Positions 32,162-40,302 of a stretch of DNA of 64,000 nt are shown here, one piece after another. The position numbers and the translations under genes are program-made. Origin of the DNA: Flagellimonas marinaquae. GTDB taxonomy: Bacteria; Bacteroidota; Bacteroidia; Flavobacteriales; Flavobacteriaceae. The DNA lies in assembly GCF_003992675.1 (NCBI RefSeq), contig NZ_RZMZ01000015.1:310001-374000 (forward strand), written 5' to 3'. Every line of letters starts with the position of its first letter. The stretch's first letter is position 1. The notes under the pieces are model-generated. The model had not been told where the DNA came from and ran no database searches. It worked only from the letters and a program-made list of their open reading frames with translations.

Positions 32162-33490
32162 ATGAAACGCTTTTTCAAAGAACTTTTAAAAGGATTTTTA
32201 GTGGGCATCGCTATTTTCATAGTGTTGCTCATCATCTTCTTTATCAAGGGGTGGGAGCTCACATATCAAGAGTTGTGGGTGGAGTTTTGGGAAAGTATGA
32301 TCTTTTCCATCATCATTTATATGTTGAATGCGGCCTCCTTTATTCTTTTGATGCGAAAATACGACAAGGAGTTGTTTACCAAAAAGTATATTGCCTACGG
32401 CGTTATCGGCAATATTGTAGCCTCCATTTTAGGCATTTTGTTGTCTAGATTTGTGCTCAAAGTACTCATCAACCAACAATCGTTCGCACAGTTTTTGGCA
32501 GAGGAACGACCTGAATTCTATGTGAGCTCTTTTATTATTGCGATGGCCGTAGCCTTTATGTTCTATGCGGCCTACTACTACAAATATTATAAGGAACGAC
32601 AGGTAAAGGAGCAGAAAATTATCGCTGGTTCGGCATCTGCCCGATTTGATGCTCTTAAAAATCAATTGGACCCCCATTTTTTATTCAATAGTCTGAACGT
32701 GTTGACTAGTTTGATAGACGAAGACCCACATCAGGCACAGAATTTCACCACTTCACTCTCCAAGGTGTATCGTTACGTATTGGAGCAGAAGAACAAGGAT
32801 TTGGTCACTGTGGATGAGGAACTCAAATTTGCCCGTACCTACGTCCGTTTACTTAAAATGCGTTTTGAGGACAGTATCATTTTTGATATTCCCGACCAAT
32901 CCTCCCAACCCGATGCTAAAATTGTACCGCTATCTCTGCAATTATTGCTGGAAAACGCGGTAAAGCACAATGTGGTGACCTCATCGCGACCTTTGCACAT
33001 TCGAGTTTTTGAAGACAAGGGAATGTTGGTGGTCAGTAATAATCTTCAGGAAAAACAGGTGGTCAAAAAAAGCAGTGGGGTGGGACTGCAGAACATCACA
33101 CAGCGCTACCGCATTTTAACGGACCGCGAAATGATCATCAACAAGACCGCAGAGGACTTTAGCGTTTCACTCCCCATGCTCACCCAAAAATACACGGTTA
33201 TGGAGACGCAGGAGAACTATATCGAAGAAAAAAGGTATGCCAAGGCTAGAGAGCGCGTTCAGGCCATTAAGGACTTCTATGGGAACCTAATGGCCTATTG
33301 TATTGTGATTCCCTTTCTGTGGTGGCTTAATTTACGGACCACCGAATTTTTATGGGCCTTTTTCCCTACCATTGGATGGGGATTTGGGTTAACGGCCCAC
33401 GGGATGGCGGCTTTTGGATTTAATCCGTTATGGGGTAAGCGTTGGGAAGAACGCAAGATCAAGGAATTGATGGACAAGGACGATTTCTAA
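32162..33490 (+). CDS. LytS-type histidine kinase with C-terminal 2TM domain
   Basis: The 442-residue sensor kinase has four membrane helices at about 12-29, 47-64, 77-103 and 122-141. The His_kinase (PF06580) region follows, with the phosphoacceptor-type motif QLDPHFLFNSLN (His172). The ATP site shows the N-box LLLENAVKHN (261-270) and G-box SSGVGLQN (304-311). Residues 355-437 are a 2TM domain (RYAKARERVQAIKDFYGNL, WGFGLTAHGMAAFGFNPLWGKRWEERKIKELM). The four genes downstream encode stand-alone copies of that domain. The extra C-terminal 2TM domain is unusual for this family. It should phosphorylate the LytTR regulator at 34995. Confidence 0.92.
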   Translation: MKRFFKELLKGFLVGIAIFIVLLIIFFIKGWELTYQELWVEFWESMIFSIIIYMLNAASFILLMRKYDKELFTKKYIAYGVIGNIVASILGILLSRFVLKVLINQQSFAQFLAEERPEFYVSSFIIAMAVAFMFYAAYYYKYYKERQVKEQKIIAGSASARFDALKNQLDPHFLFNSLNVLTSLIDEDPHQAQNFTTSLSKVYRYVLEQKNKDLVTVDEELKFARTYVRLLKMRFEDSIIFDIPDQSSQPDAKIVPLSLQLLLENAVKHNVVTSSRPLHIRVFEDKGMLVVSNNLQEKQVVKKSSGVGLQNITQRYRILTDREMIINKTAEDFSVSLPMLTQKYTVMETQENYIEEKRYAKARERVQAIKDFYGNLMAYCIVIPFLWWLNLRTTEFLWAFFPTIGWGFGLTAHGMAAFGFNPLWGKRWEERKIKELMDKDDF

Positions 33491-33571
33491 GATTGGAGAC
33501 CGGAATCGAGTACCCCCTGATTTAGATTAGAATCCCTGGCTTTGACCCTTCACCCTTAACCTCTCCCTCAT

Positions 33572-33642
33572 ACAACTCATCCCAATATAATTACAGTTCG
33601 GGAATTCGTTTTTCTTTTTGCCGATCGCTATGCCGAATTTTG
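33572..33642 (+). promoter_or_regulatory. LytTR-like paired boxes and -7 element of the 2TM operon
   Basis: ACAACTCAT at 33572-33580 and ACAGTTCGG at 33593-33601 are 21 bp apart. The -7-like GAATTTTG ends at 33642, and its TTTG begins exactly 46 bp after the second box. The leader ends ACGAACAGTCATG, as in the other two promoters. The 180-bp gap after the kinase gene holds no other feature I can name. Confidence 0.7.
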
Positions 33643-33670
33643 GTGTGTAATCAAATAAAAACGAACAGTC

Positions 33671-33949
33671 ATGGAAAACTCAACAGAACTTCGATATGCC
33701 AAAGCCAAGGAAAGGGTGGAGTGTATCAAATCATTTTACTACAATCTTACAGCCTACCTAATCGTGATTCCTTTGCTGGGATATCTTAATTACAGGACAA
33801 CCAGCTTTCCATGGATCATATTTCCCGCCGTAGGGTGGGGACTCGGACTGATAGGTCACGGGATGTCCGCTTACGGATTCAATCCCCTTTTTGGCAAGGA
33901 ATGGGAAGAGCGTAAGATTCAGGAGTTTATGAACGACAAAGAATTTTAG
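33671..33949 (+). CDS. 2TM-domain protein, paralogue 1
   Basis: The 92-residue protein is a stand-alone 2TM domain (PF13239). It has RYAKAKERVECIKSFYYNLTAYL at its start, two membrane helices, and GWGLGLIGHGMSAYGFNPLFGKEWEERKIQEFM at its end. It closely resembles the C-terminal domain of the kinase encoded just upstream. The function of stand-alone 2TM proteins is unknown. Being first in a run of four, with LytTR-like boxes in its promoter, it is likely a membrane partner of the kinase. The ATG follows the shared GAACAGTC leader. Confidence 0.9.
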   Translation: MENSTELRYAKAKERVECIKSFYYNLTAYLIVIPLLGYLNYRTTSFPWIIFPAVGWGLGLIGHGMSAYGFNPLFGKEWEERKIQEFMNDKEF

Positions 33950-33951
33950 GA

Positions 33952-34296
33952 ATGAGTACTTTTAACTACAACATGCAACCAAATAGCAATATCATGGATA
34001 CGTCGAACAAGGAAAACAAATATATTAGGGCCCGCGAGCGCGTGGACGAGCTTAAAAACTTTTATGGGAACTTGACTTCCTATGTTTTGGTAATCTCTGG
34101 CTTGGCACTTATCAATTATTTTACCAACGGTTTTGGCTATATGTGGTTTTTATGGGCCGCTTTTGGTTGGGGAATCGGCGTTCTTTTTCACGCTATAAAG
34201 ACATTCGACCTAAACCCATTTTTTGGAAAACAATGGGAAAAGCGCAAGATCGAGGAGATTATGCGCAATGAGGAACAGAACGATAAATGGAAATAA
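33952..34296 (+). CDS. 2TM-domain protein, paralogue 2
   Basis: The 114-residue protein has a 20-residue polar N-terminus (MSTFNYNMQPNSN) before the 2TM domain. It includes KYIRARERVDELKNFYGNLTSY, two membrane helices and FGWGIGVLFHAIKTFDLNPFFGKQWEKRKIEEIM. It starts two bases after the previous stop. An ATG at 33994 would leave a shorter N-terminus. It is related to its neighbours in domain order and in the conserved GW-x-G-x-x-x-H motif. Confidence 0.88.
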   Translation: MSTFNYNMQPNSNIMDTSNKENKYIRARERVDELKNFYGNLTSYVLVISGLALINYFTNGFGYMWFLWAAFGWGIGVLFHAIKTFDLNPFFGKQWEKRKIEEIMRNEEQNDKWK

Positions 34297-34298
34297 TC

Positions 34299-34619
34299 AT
34301 GGAAAATTATAACACCGAAAAATACAATAGGGCCAAAAAAAGGGTCGATGAACTCAAAGGTTTTTATATTCACCTATCCATTTATATCGTGATCAACACC
34401 TTCATCCTGATCAATATTTTTCTTAGGAACGATGATTTTTGGAGATGGGAACATTTCATCACCTTGTTTGCATGGGGCATTGGGTTGTTCTTCCATGCTT
34501 CCAAAACGTTTGAATTCAATCCTTTCTTGGGAAAGAACTGGGAAGAGCGCCAAATCAAAAAATACATGGAAGAGGACAAGGAAGAAATGAAGAAATTCAA
34601 ACAAGGTCATGACAGATAG
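34299..34619 (+). CDS. 2TM-domain protein, paralogue 3
   Basis: The 106-residue protein has the 2TM pattern: KYNRAKKRVDELKGFYIHLSIYIV, two membrane helices, and FAWGIGLFFHASKTFEFNPFLGKNWEERQIKKYM, then a Lys/Glu-rich tail. I chose the ATG at 34299, two bases after the preceding stop, in keeping with the tight spacing of the previous gene; ATG at 34287 would overlap it by 10 bp. The His in the second helix is conserved in all five domains of the locus. Confidence 0.87.
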   Translation: MENYNTEKYNRAKKRVDELKGFYIHLSIYIVINTFILINIFLRNDDFWRWEHFITLFAWGIGLFFHASKTFEFNPFLGKNWEERQIKKYMEEDKEEMKKFKQGHDR

Positions 34620-34941
34620 AAATTTTGCTCGGGAAGCCGCGGAGAAGCGTGTCAAGGAACTTAAGGGCTACTATAGCCATATCGCCATTTTTGTCATTGT
34701 GAATGGTATGTTGTTATTGCTCAAGTTGGGTGTGCTAACCTCTTTTTTACCAGAGGCTTTCCCAAAGGAATCCTATTATTACGATTGGATCAACGGAAAC
34801 ATCCTGATTTGGGGAGTGATATTGCTTGTGCACACACTACTTATACTTCGTCATAAATTGTCCTTTTTCAAAAACTGGGAGAAACGACAGATACAAAAAT
34901 ATATGGATGAGGGTAAAGATCATGTTGATAAATACAAATGA
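34609..34941 (+). CDS. 2TM-domain protein, paralogue 4 (divergent)
   Basis: The 110-residue product begins AREAAEKRVKELKGYYSHIAIFVIV, matching the 2TM start. Its second half differs: the loop is longer (about 15 residues more) and the second helix has WGVILLVHTLLILRHKL, with the conserved His but without the GW-G and NP-GK motifs seen in the other three. The end FKNWEKRQIQKYM is still recognisable. It overlaps the previous stop by 11 bp, so translation is probably coupled. Divergence suggests a separate role or partner. Confidence 0.85.
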   Translation: MTDRNFAREAAEKRVKELKGYYSHIAIFVIVNGMLLLLKLGVLTSFLPEAFPKESYYYDWINGNILIWGVILLVHTLLILRHKLSFFKNWEKRQIQKYMDEGKDHVDKYK

Positions 34942-34994
34942 GCCGACTAACTTTTATATTTTAGGTCCAAACTAAACCAAATACAAGAACAACC

Positions 34995-35750
34995 ATGAAC
35001 GTCCTGATCATTGAAGATGAAAAACCGGCAGCGCGGAGATTGTCCAGATTACTTTCTGAACTCGAAATCGAGGTTTCCAACATGCTGCATTCCGTTGAAG
35101 ATTCCATTGCTTGGTTTCAAGACAACCCACATCCCGATCTCATCTTTTTGGACATTCAATTATCGGATGGGCTTTCCTTTGAAATTTTTGATGAGATCGA
35201 GGTAAAAAGTGCCATCATTTTTACCACTGCTTTTGATGAATATGCACTTCAGGCATTCAAGCTGAACAGCATCGATTATTTGCTCAAACCCATTGATGAG
35301 GAAGAGCTGGAAAGTGCTGTAAAAAAGTACCGGAATTTCAAGCCCGAAAACCAAAAAATCCCCATCGATTTTAACGACATCAAAAACCTTTTGGTGAACC
35401 CCTTGGAACGGGAATACAAAAAACGATTTACAGCTCGGGTCGGACAGCATTTGAAAATTATAAACGCCGAAGACGTGGAATGTTTTTATAGTGAAAATAA
35501 GGGAACCTATGCCGCTACTTCGGACGGAAGAAATTATTTGCTCGACACCACTTTGGAACAGTTGGAGGAGGAGCTAAAGCCTCAAACATTTTTTAGGGTG
35601 AGCCGCAAGTTTTATGTGAATATCAATCATATAGGGGACATCATTTCATACACCAATTCAAGGCTCCAGATTAAAATGAAACGCTTCAATGACCACGAAA
35701 TCATTGTAAGCAGGGAGCGGGTAAAGGACTTTAAGTTATGGTTGGAGTAG
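34995..35750 (+). CDS. LytTR-family response regulator
   Basis: The 251-residue protein has a receiver domain (VLIIEDEKPAARRL, phospho-acceptor Asp53 in FLDIQLSDG, Thr-Thr at 77-78, Lys98 in YLLKPI). A linker then leads to a C-terminal LytTR DNA-binding domain from about residue 140 (RVGQHLKIINAEDVECFYSENKGTY, TFFRVSRKFYVNINHI). LytTR domains bind direct repeats about 21 bp apart. Such repeats precede both operons of this locus and the TonB receptor, so autoregulation is likely. It lies 53 bp after the last 2TM gene and is probably cotranscribed. The cognate kinase is the LytS-type protein at 32162. Confidence 0.95.
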   Translation: MNVLIIEDEKPAARRLSRLLSELEIEVSNMLHSVEDSIAWFQDNPHPDLIFLDIQLSDGLSFEIFDEIEVKSAIIFTTAFDEYALQAFKLNSIDYLLKPIDEEELESAVKKYRNFKPENQKIPIDFNDIKNLLVNPLEREYKKRFTARVGQHLKIINAEDVECFYSENKGTYAATSDGRNYLLDTTLEQLEEELKPQTFFRVSRKFYVNINHIGDIISYTNSRLQIKMKRFNDHEIIVSRERVKDFKLWLE

Positions 35751-35791
35751 TATCGATTAAATTTTTGGATTCCAGTAATTTAATAAAAAAT

Positions 35792-35828
35792 AAAAAGCCA
35801 CTATAAATTTTCCTTATAGTGGCTTTTT
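35792..35828. terminator. Strong bidirectional terminator between LytTR and LETM1-like genes
   Basis: A perfect 15-bp stem pairs 35792-35806 (ending GCCACTATAA) with 35814-35828 (starting TTATAGTGGC), with A- and T-runs on either side. It serves both the LytTR gene and the convergent LETM1-like gene. Confidence 0.9.
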
Positions 35829-35841
35829 TGGGTCAAAAAGG

Positions 35842-37032
35842 TTAGTTGTCCTCCACTCGGTTGTCATCAAATGCGGAAGGGAGCAGTTTCGGAATCAATT
35901 TAATAAAAATGGGCAAAAGAATGGCTCCTCCTGGCAACATAAAAATGGCCAGCGAGGGTATGCTCTTAAAAATATCCAACAACTGATTTTGTACTTTTTT
36001 CTTTTCTTCGGCGTTCAAATCCTTGACCGTGGATTTTGATAAAAGAGTGACCAATTCACGACTCTGTGTGAGCTCTTTTTTGAGTCTTTTGCTGTTTCTC
36101 AAAATAAGCTTGCTCACATTTTTGGACATGCCATCGTAAAATTGAACGGCCAAATTTTTGTTGTTCAGATAGGCAACTTTATCCTTGTTTTTTTCAAAAA
36201 AACCTTCCACAAATTGAAGCTCGAAATCCACCTCTTTTTTTGACTTTCCAAGGTCTCTTCCCAAGCCAAAAATATAATCCGTTTCGGTGTAGTCCAGAGC
36301 CTTGTCCTCCCATATCGTCAAGCAGGCCATATCCAGAAAATAATCCTTCTCGTTTTGACTGAAATTTTGGTTTAGTAAATCGGAAAAATCACCCTCGAAT
36401 TTGGCACTTTCGGAATCAACATATGTTAAGGAGGAGGCCAAAAGTTGAATCAATTTTTCATCCGATTCATGGGTTTGCTTGGAATTGAGCGCGTGGTACA
36501 CAATATTGATGGTGACAAACTCCAAAAGTTGTGCATGTGCCATCAAGTTCTTTTCTCCTTTTAGGTAAACAATAAATATGAGAATGTCCACATACAGCAG
36601 TGAGTTGGTCAAACTGTTTCCAAGGGCCCGGCTAAAGGTATTGTCGCTTAGGTATATCCGAGAATCTATAAGTTTTTCCAGTTGGGATTCCGTTTTGGAA
36701 CCGGTCAATATTTTGTTCAAAAAGGAAATTCGGCTTACGTTCAAGGACTGGTAGTATTCGAATACCTTGTTGACGAAGGCTTCAAAATCGGTTTTTCCAA
36801 CCTTAAAGGTGTAGGTGAAATATAGAGCCGTCAATAGGTTGACCTTGGCAATCTCATCCTCGCTAAGGGCATGCTCCGCAGGAACAAAGGATGGAATGTT
36901 CAAATGCACCCCATAGATAAAGCCGTTGGCCTTGAGGTCCCTGTACAGACTATCAAAGTCTTCGAAATAGGAAGACTCTTGATCGACAAGGTGACCAAAC
37001 TTGTTGATCCATCCTGAGGCAGAAGGGTTCAT
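35842..37032 (-). CDS. LETM1-like protein
   Basis: The 396-residue product ends in a LETM1-type segment, LLDIFKSIPSLAIFMLPGGAILLPIFIKLIPKLLPSAF, near residues 352-389. The rest is a helical region without close named relatives I can recognise (ASGWINKFGHLVDQESSYFEDFDSLYRDL at the start). Mitochondrial LETM1 is an inner-membrane cation/proton exchanger or ribosome-binding protein. Flavobacterial proteins with this ending have been described as LETM1-related and biofilm-associated. No signal peptide is seen; the single hydrophobic segment is near the C-terminus. It is a single gene, convergent with the LytTR gene. Confidence 0.82.
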   Translation of the reverse strand: MNPSASGWINKFGHLVDQESSYFEDFDSLYRDLKANGFIYGVHLNIPSFVPAEHALSEDEIAKVNLLTALYFTYTFKVGKTDFEAFVNKVFEYYQSLNVSRISFLNKILTGSKTESQLEKLIDSRIYLSDNTFSRALGNSLTNSLLYVDILIFIVYLKGEKNLMAHAQLLEFVTINIVYHALNSKQTHESDEKLIQLLASSLTYVDSESAKFEGDFSDLLNQNFSQNEKDYFLDMACLTIWEDKALDYTETDYIFGLGRDLGKSKKEVDFELQFVEGFFEKNKDKVAYLNNKNLAVQFYDGMSKNVSKLILRNSKRLKKELTQSRELVTLLSKSTVKDLNAEEKKKVQNQLLDIFKSIPSLAIFMLPGGAILLPIFIKLIPKLLPSAFDDNRVEDN

Positions 37033-37194
37033 GTAACTAAATTAGGGCGTCAAAGTAAAACAATTTCTAGGACTTTGGTTTATGACAGCGGTATCACACC
37101 GCTAAAATATCGTTAAATAATTTTAACATTTTAAAACCAAACCGCTTTCCATAAGGTTCCGTAGGTAAGGGTGAATGAACCTTTAGACAACAAC

Positions 37195-38484
37195 ATGAAA
37201 GTAACAAGAACCTACGGCAGTATTGTGCTGATGCTATGCTTTTTGATATCGTGCCAGCAGCAAGAGACAGAATTCAAGACCGACAGTCAGGATTATAATT
37301 CCTTCTTGGCCAATCGACCCGCAAAGGAAACATATAATGTTCCCATGCTTGAGGATAACAATATCAAATCGGACAGTTTACGGCTGCTGAGCATGGGCAA
37401 GGTGTCCGGCGAATACCATCGATTTTTAGGCCAAACAGGTGATATCCAATTTTTAAAGAATGCCGAACGATATCTTAGAAATGCGTTGATAACATCTAGT
37501 GCCGATCAAGCAGAACACCTGAGGGCTTTGTCGCGAAACCACATGGCACAACATAAGTTTAAAGAAGCCTTGTCCATTGCCGAGGAATCCCGTAGGTTGA
37601 ACAGTGCTATCAATGAATCACAGAAGTTACTTTTTGACCTTCATATGGAATTGGGGAATTATTCCCGCGCCGACCGCTATTTGGACAGTATTCGGTCAAT
37701 GCCCGATTTCGGTTACCTCATCCGTGCAGCCAAATGGGATGACCACAAGGGAAATCTGGATAGTGCCATCCAATTTATTGAGAAGGCCATTGCCGTAGCG
37801 GAAATGGAAAAGAACAAAGCTCAGCTCCTATGGGCCTATACCAAATTGGCCGATTTCTACGGTCATGCCGCAAGAATCGAGGATTCTTACCAATGCTATC
37901 TTCGAGCGTTGCACATTGAACCACGTAATGCATACGCCAAAAAGGGCATTGCCTGGATTGTTTACTCCTATGAAAGAAATGGAACGGAGGCCCTTCGCAT
38001 ACTCGATTCTATCCTAAAACAGCATCAATCGCCAGAGTATTACCTATTGAAAGCGGAGATTGCGGACTTTATGCAGAACGATATGCTACGCGTACAAGCT
38101 CTGGACGATTATTACAAATTAGTGAGGAACAACCCCCAATATGCCCACATGTACAATGCGCGCAATGTGGAATTTTTAATAGATATGGATGTGGACCAAA
38201 AGGCCTATAAACTGGCACAGGAGGAGGTGGATAATCGTCCTACGCCAGAATCTTATGGCTGGTTGGCCTACAGTTTACTCCATATCGGAGAAAAGGAAAA
38301 AGCCATGAAGATCTTGGAAAAACATGTAATAGGGGCCACTTTTGAGCCTGTGGTACTCCATCAGGCAGCTGAAATTTATAAGGCCAATGGCAAAACTCAA
38401 AAGGTACAGGAGTTAAAGCAAAAACTGTTGGGAGCTATATATGAACTTGGGCCCATGAAAGAGGCCCAAATAGCCAGTCTTTAG
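37195..38484 (+). CDS. TPR-repeat lipoprotein
   Basis: The product is 429 residues from the ATG at 37195, with a lipoprotein signal ending CFLISC (Cys20). Most of the rest is tetratricopeptide-like: AERYLRNALITSSADQAEHLRALSRNHMAQHKFKEALSIAEESRRL, then SYQCYLRALHIEPRNAYAKKGIAW and a closing VLHQAAEIYKANGKTQKVQEL. It should be a periplasm-facing or surface scaffold that binds other proteins; partners are unknown. The frame starting at 37171 adds eight residues before the signal. It is divergent from the LETM1-like gene and ends at a clear hairpin terminator. Confidence 0.87.
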   Translation: MKVTRTYGSIVLMLCFLISCQQQETEFKTDSQDYNSFLANRPAKETYNVPMLEDNNIKSDSLRLLSMGKVSGEYHRFLGQTGDIQFLKNAERYLRNALITSSADQAEHLRALSRNHMAQHKFKEALSIAEESRRLNSAINESQKLLFDLHMELGNYSRADRYLDSIRSMPDFGYLIRAAKWDDHKGNLDSAIQFIEKAIAVAEMEKNKAQLLWAYTKLADFYGHAARIEDSYQCYLRALHIEPRNAYAKKGIAWIVYSYERNGTEALRILDSILKQHQSPEYYLLKAEIADFMQNDMLRVQALDDYYKLVRNNPQYAHMYNARNVEFLIDMDVDQKAYKLAQEEVDNRPTPESYGWLAYSLLHIGEKEKAMKILEKHVIGATFEPVVLHQAAEIYKANGKTQKVQELKQKLLGAIYELGPMKEAQIASL

Positions 38485-38548
38485 TTTTCCCCTTTTAAGA
38501 GCAAGGTTGTAGATCGTTATGATCTCGGCTTGGTTGTTGTTTTTAGGT

Positions 38549-38576
38549 ACGCCACGGTACATTGCCGTGGCGTTTT
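38549..38576 (+). terminator. Terminator after TPR lipoprotein gene
   Basis: ACGCCACGG at 38549-38557 pairs with CCGTGGCGT at 38565-38573 over seven bases, followed by TTTC. Only the plus strand has a T-run. Confidence 0.7.
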
Positions 38577-39116
38577 CTATTCTTCCGGCAAGGCTTCTTT
38601 TTTTTCAACGGCATCCTCATGCAGGATCTCGATACCTTTTTGAATCACCAAATTGGTTGGAATGGTGATTTGTTTTCCATCATCCGTCCGCATAAAAAGA
38701 TAAAATCCGCTGATGTCTTCTACCTTTCCGGTCCAATCAAAGTCCTTGTCCATAACCCGAATCCTGTCGCCCAAGCGGAGTGGGTGATTAAAGAAGAGGA
38801 TAACACTTGCCGTTAAATTAGACAAGATGGACCATTGGGCTACAAAACCCACGCCCAAAATCGCCAACACCGAAGAGATGAACACAGAAAAATCCTTCAT
38901 GTTAACGCCCCATATCAGAGAAATACCGATGAAGGCAAGAAGGTAAAACAGCAAGTTGCTCAGATAAAATATGATTTTTCTGCTGTTCATATCAATTGCA
39001 CTAGATCTACCAAACCTTCTAATGGCCCTTTTGCTTAGGGAATTCAGTAAAATCAGTATGCTCAGAAGAATAATGGTAAACAACACCTCGGTTTTGTAGG
39101 GCATGGCTTCAATCAT
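38577..39116 (-). CDS. Small MscS-type mechanosensitive channel
   Basis: The 179-residue protein has three hydrophobic segments (about 10-27, 48-66 and 75-95). The third and the following beta domain show the MscS signature: VGFVAQWSILSNLTASVILFFNHPLRLGDRIRV, then GKVEDISGFYLFMRTDDGKQITIPTNL. The channel opens on membrane tension to protect against osmotic shock. It is shorter than E. coli MscS (286 residues) and lacks most of the C-terminal cytoplasmic cage. It is a single gene. Confidence 0.88.
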   Translation of the reverse strand: MIEAMPYKTEVLFTIILLSILILLNSLSKRAIRRFGRSSAIDMNSRKIIFYLSNLLFYLLAFIGISLIWGVNMKDFSVFISSVLAILGVGFVAQWSILSNLTASVILFFNHPLRLGDRIRVMDKDFDWTGKVEDISGFYLFMRTDDGKQITIPTNLVIQKGIEILHEDAVEKKEALPEE

Positions 39117-39187
39117 GATGGTTCTTAGTAAATTTGGTTTAACTTATAGAGCTAAACTACGAATAAACCCATCATATCAATACTGCC

Positions 39188-40168
39188 ATGAACACAGATT
39201 TCGAAGAAAATTCATGGGTGATCAATTACTCACCGGACAATTACTACAACCGAAAGTTCTCCCTGCAGGAGGATATGCAGCTCTCCAAGGGCGATAAGTC
39301 CATTACATGGGTAAACACCTATGGCCTGGAGTATATGGATGAATTTAGGCAGATGGTGAATGAAAATGGATTAGATGATTTTCTCTTGCGCCTATTGCTG
39401 AACCAAAAGATGGGCAACAAGGTCATTGTACTGGAAGATCAATTGTTCATCGCAGCACGTATCCTGAAAACCGAGCACGACAGCATGGAGTCCGAACAGA
39501 TGTATTTTGTGGTTTCCAAAGATTTTAATTGGTGTATCCAAGAAATGTGGGGTGACCATTTTGATTGGATACGCCAGCGAATCTTTGAGAACAAGGGCAT
39601 CATACGAAAAAAGAAGGCCGATTACCTCTTGTTCTTTATTTTGGAAACCCTGATCACCAATTATAAGGATAAGTACGAGGATATCGTGATCATGGAGAAT
39701 GCCTTGGAAGCACTGGTAAAGCGCGAGCCCACTCCGGAATTCATGTTCGAAGTGGAACAGAAAAAAGCTTTGATACAGGAATTTAAAAAGGCATCGCATG
39801 GTCTTCGGGATATCATCATCCGATTGGAAAGGGTAGAGATAAAAGGATTTCAAACCAAGTATTTTAGTGAATTGCGTGAGCAGATCAATGGTTTGATTAC
39901 GGATATTGACTCCGATATCATGGAACTGGAGAGTCAAATCAATCTGTTTTTTAGCGTGCAGGGCCACCGACTGAACGAGGTAATGAAAACCCTGACCATA
40001 TTTTCCGTGGTATTTATTCCTCTAACCTTTTTGGCAGGCATTTATGGGATGAACTTTGACAATATGCCCGAACTGCAATGGAAATATGGCTATTTTGTCC
40101 TTTTAGGGCTGATGCTGGTGGTTACCATTATTTCCATTATCATTTTCAAAAGAAAAAAATGGTTCTAA
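39188..40168 (+). CDS. CorA-type magnesium transporter
   Basis: The 326-residue protein belongs to the CorA family. The N-terminal two-thirds is a soluble alpha-beta domain with a long helix (ILEFKK-type, LIQEFKKASHGLRDIIIRLERVEI). The C-terminus has two membrane helices with the signature YGMN in TFLAGIYGMNFDNMPEL near residues 278-294. CorA pentamers import magnesium driven by membrane potential; some relatives export it or prefer zinc. It stands alone, divergent from the MscS gene, and has its own promoter region. Confidence 0.9.
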   Translation: MNTDFEENSWVINYSPDNYYNRKFSLQEDMQLSKGDKSITWVNTYGLEYMDEFRQMVNENGLDDFLLRLLLNQKMGNKVIVLEDQLFIAARILKTEHDSMESEQMYFVVSKDFNWCIQEMWGDHFDWIRQRIFENKGIIRKKKADYLLFFILETLITNYKDKYEDIVIMENALEALVKREPTPEFMFEVEQKKALIQEFKKASHGLRDIIIRLERVEIKGFQTKYFSELREQINGLITDIDSDIMELESQINLFFSVQGHRLNEVMKTLTIFSVVFIPLTFLAGIYGMNFDNMPELQWKYGYFVLLGLMLVVTIISIIIFKRKKWF

Positions 40169-40269
40169 CCGTTTTATTTTCAAAAAAATAACCATTCATC
40201 TAAGGGAAGTTGGAGATTTTCGTATGTTTTCCAATGATAAACATCATATTCTCCGAAAAGTTAGGACGG

Positions 40270-40277
40270 TAGTTTTG
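40270..40277 (+). promoter_or_regulatory. Predicted -7 element for ompW-like gene
   Basis: TAGTTTTG matches TAnnTTTG at every fixed position, 25 bp before the start codon at 40303. No clear -33 element was found. Confidence 0.5.
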
Positions 40278-40302
40278 TCTCATCAAATTAAAATAACACA
40301 CG

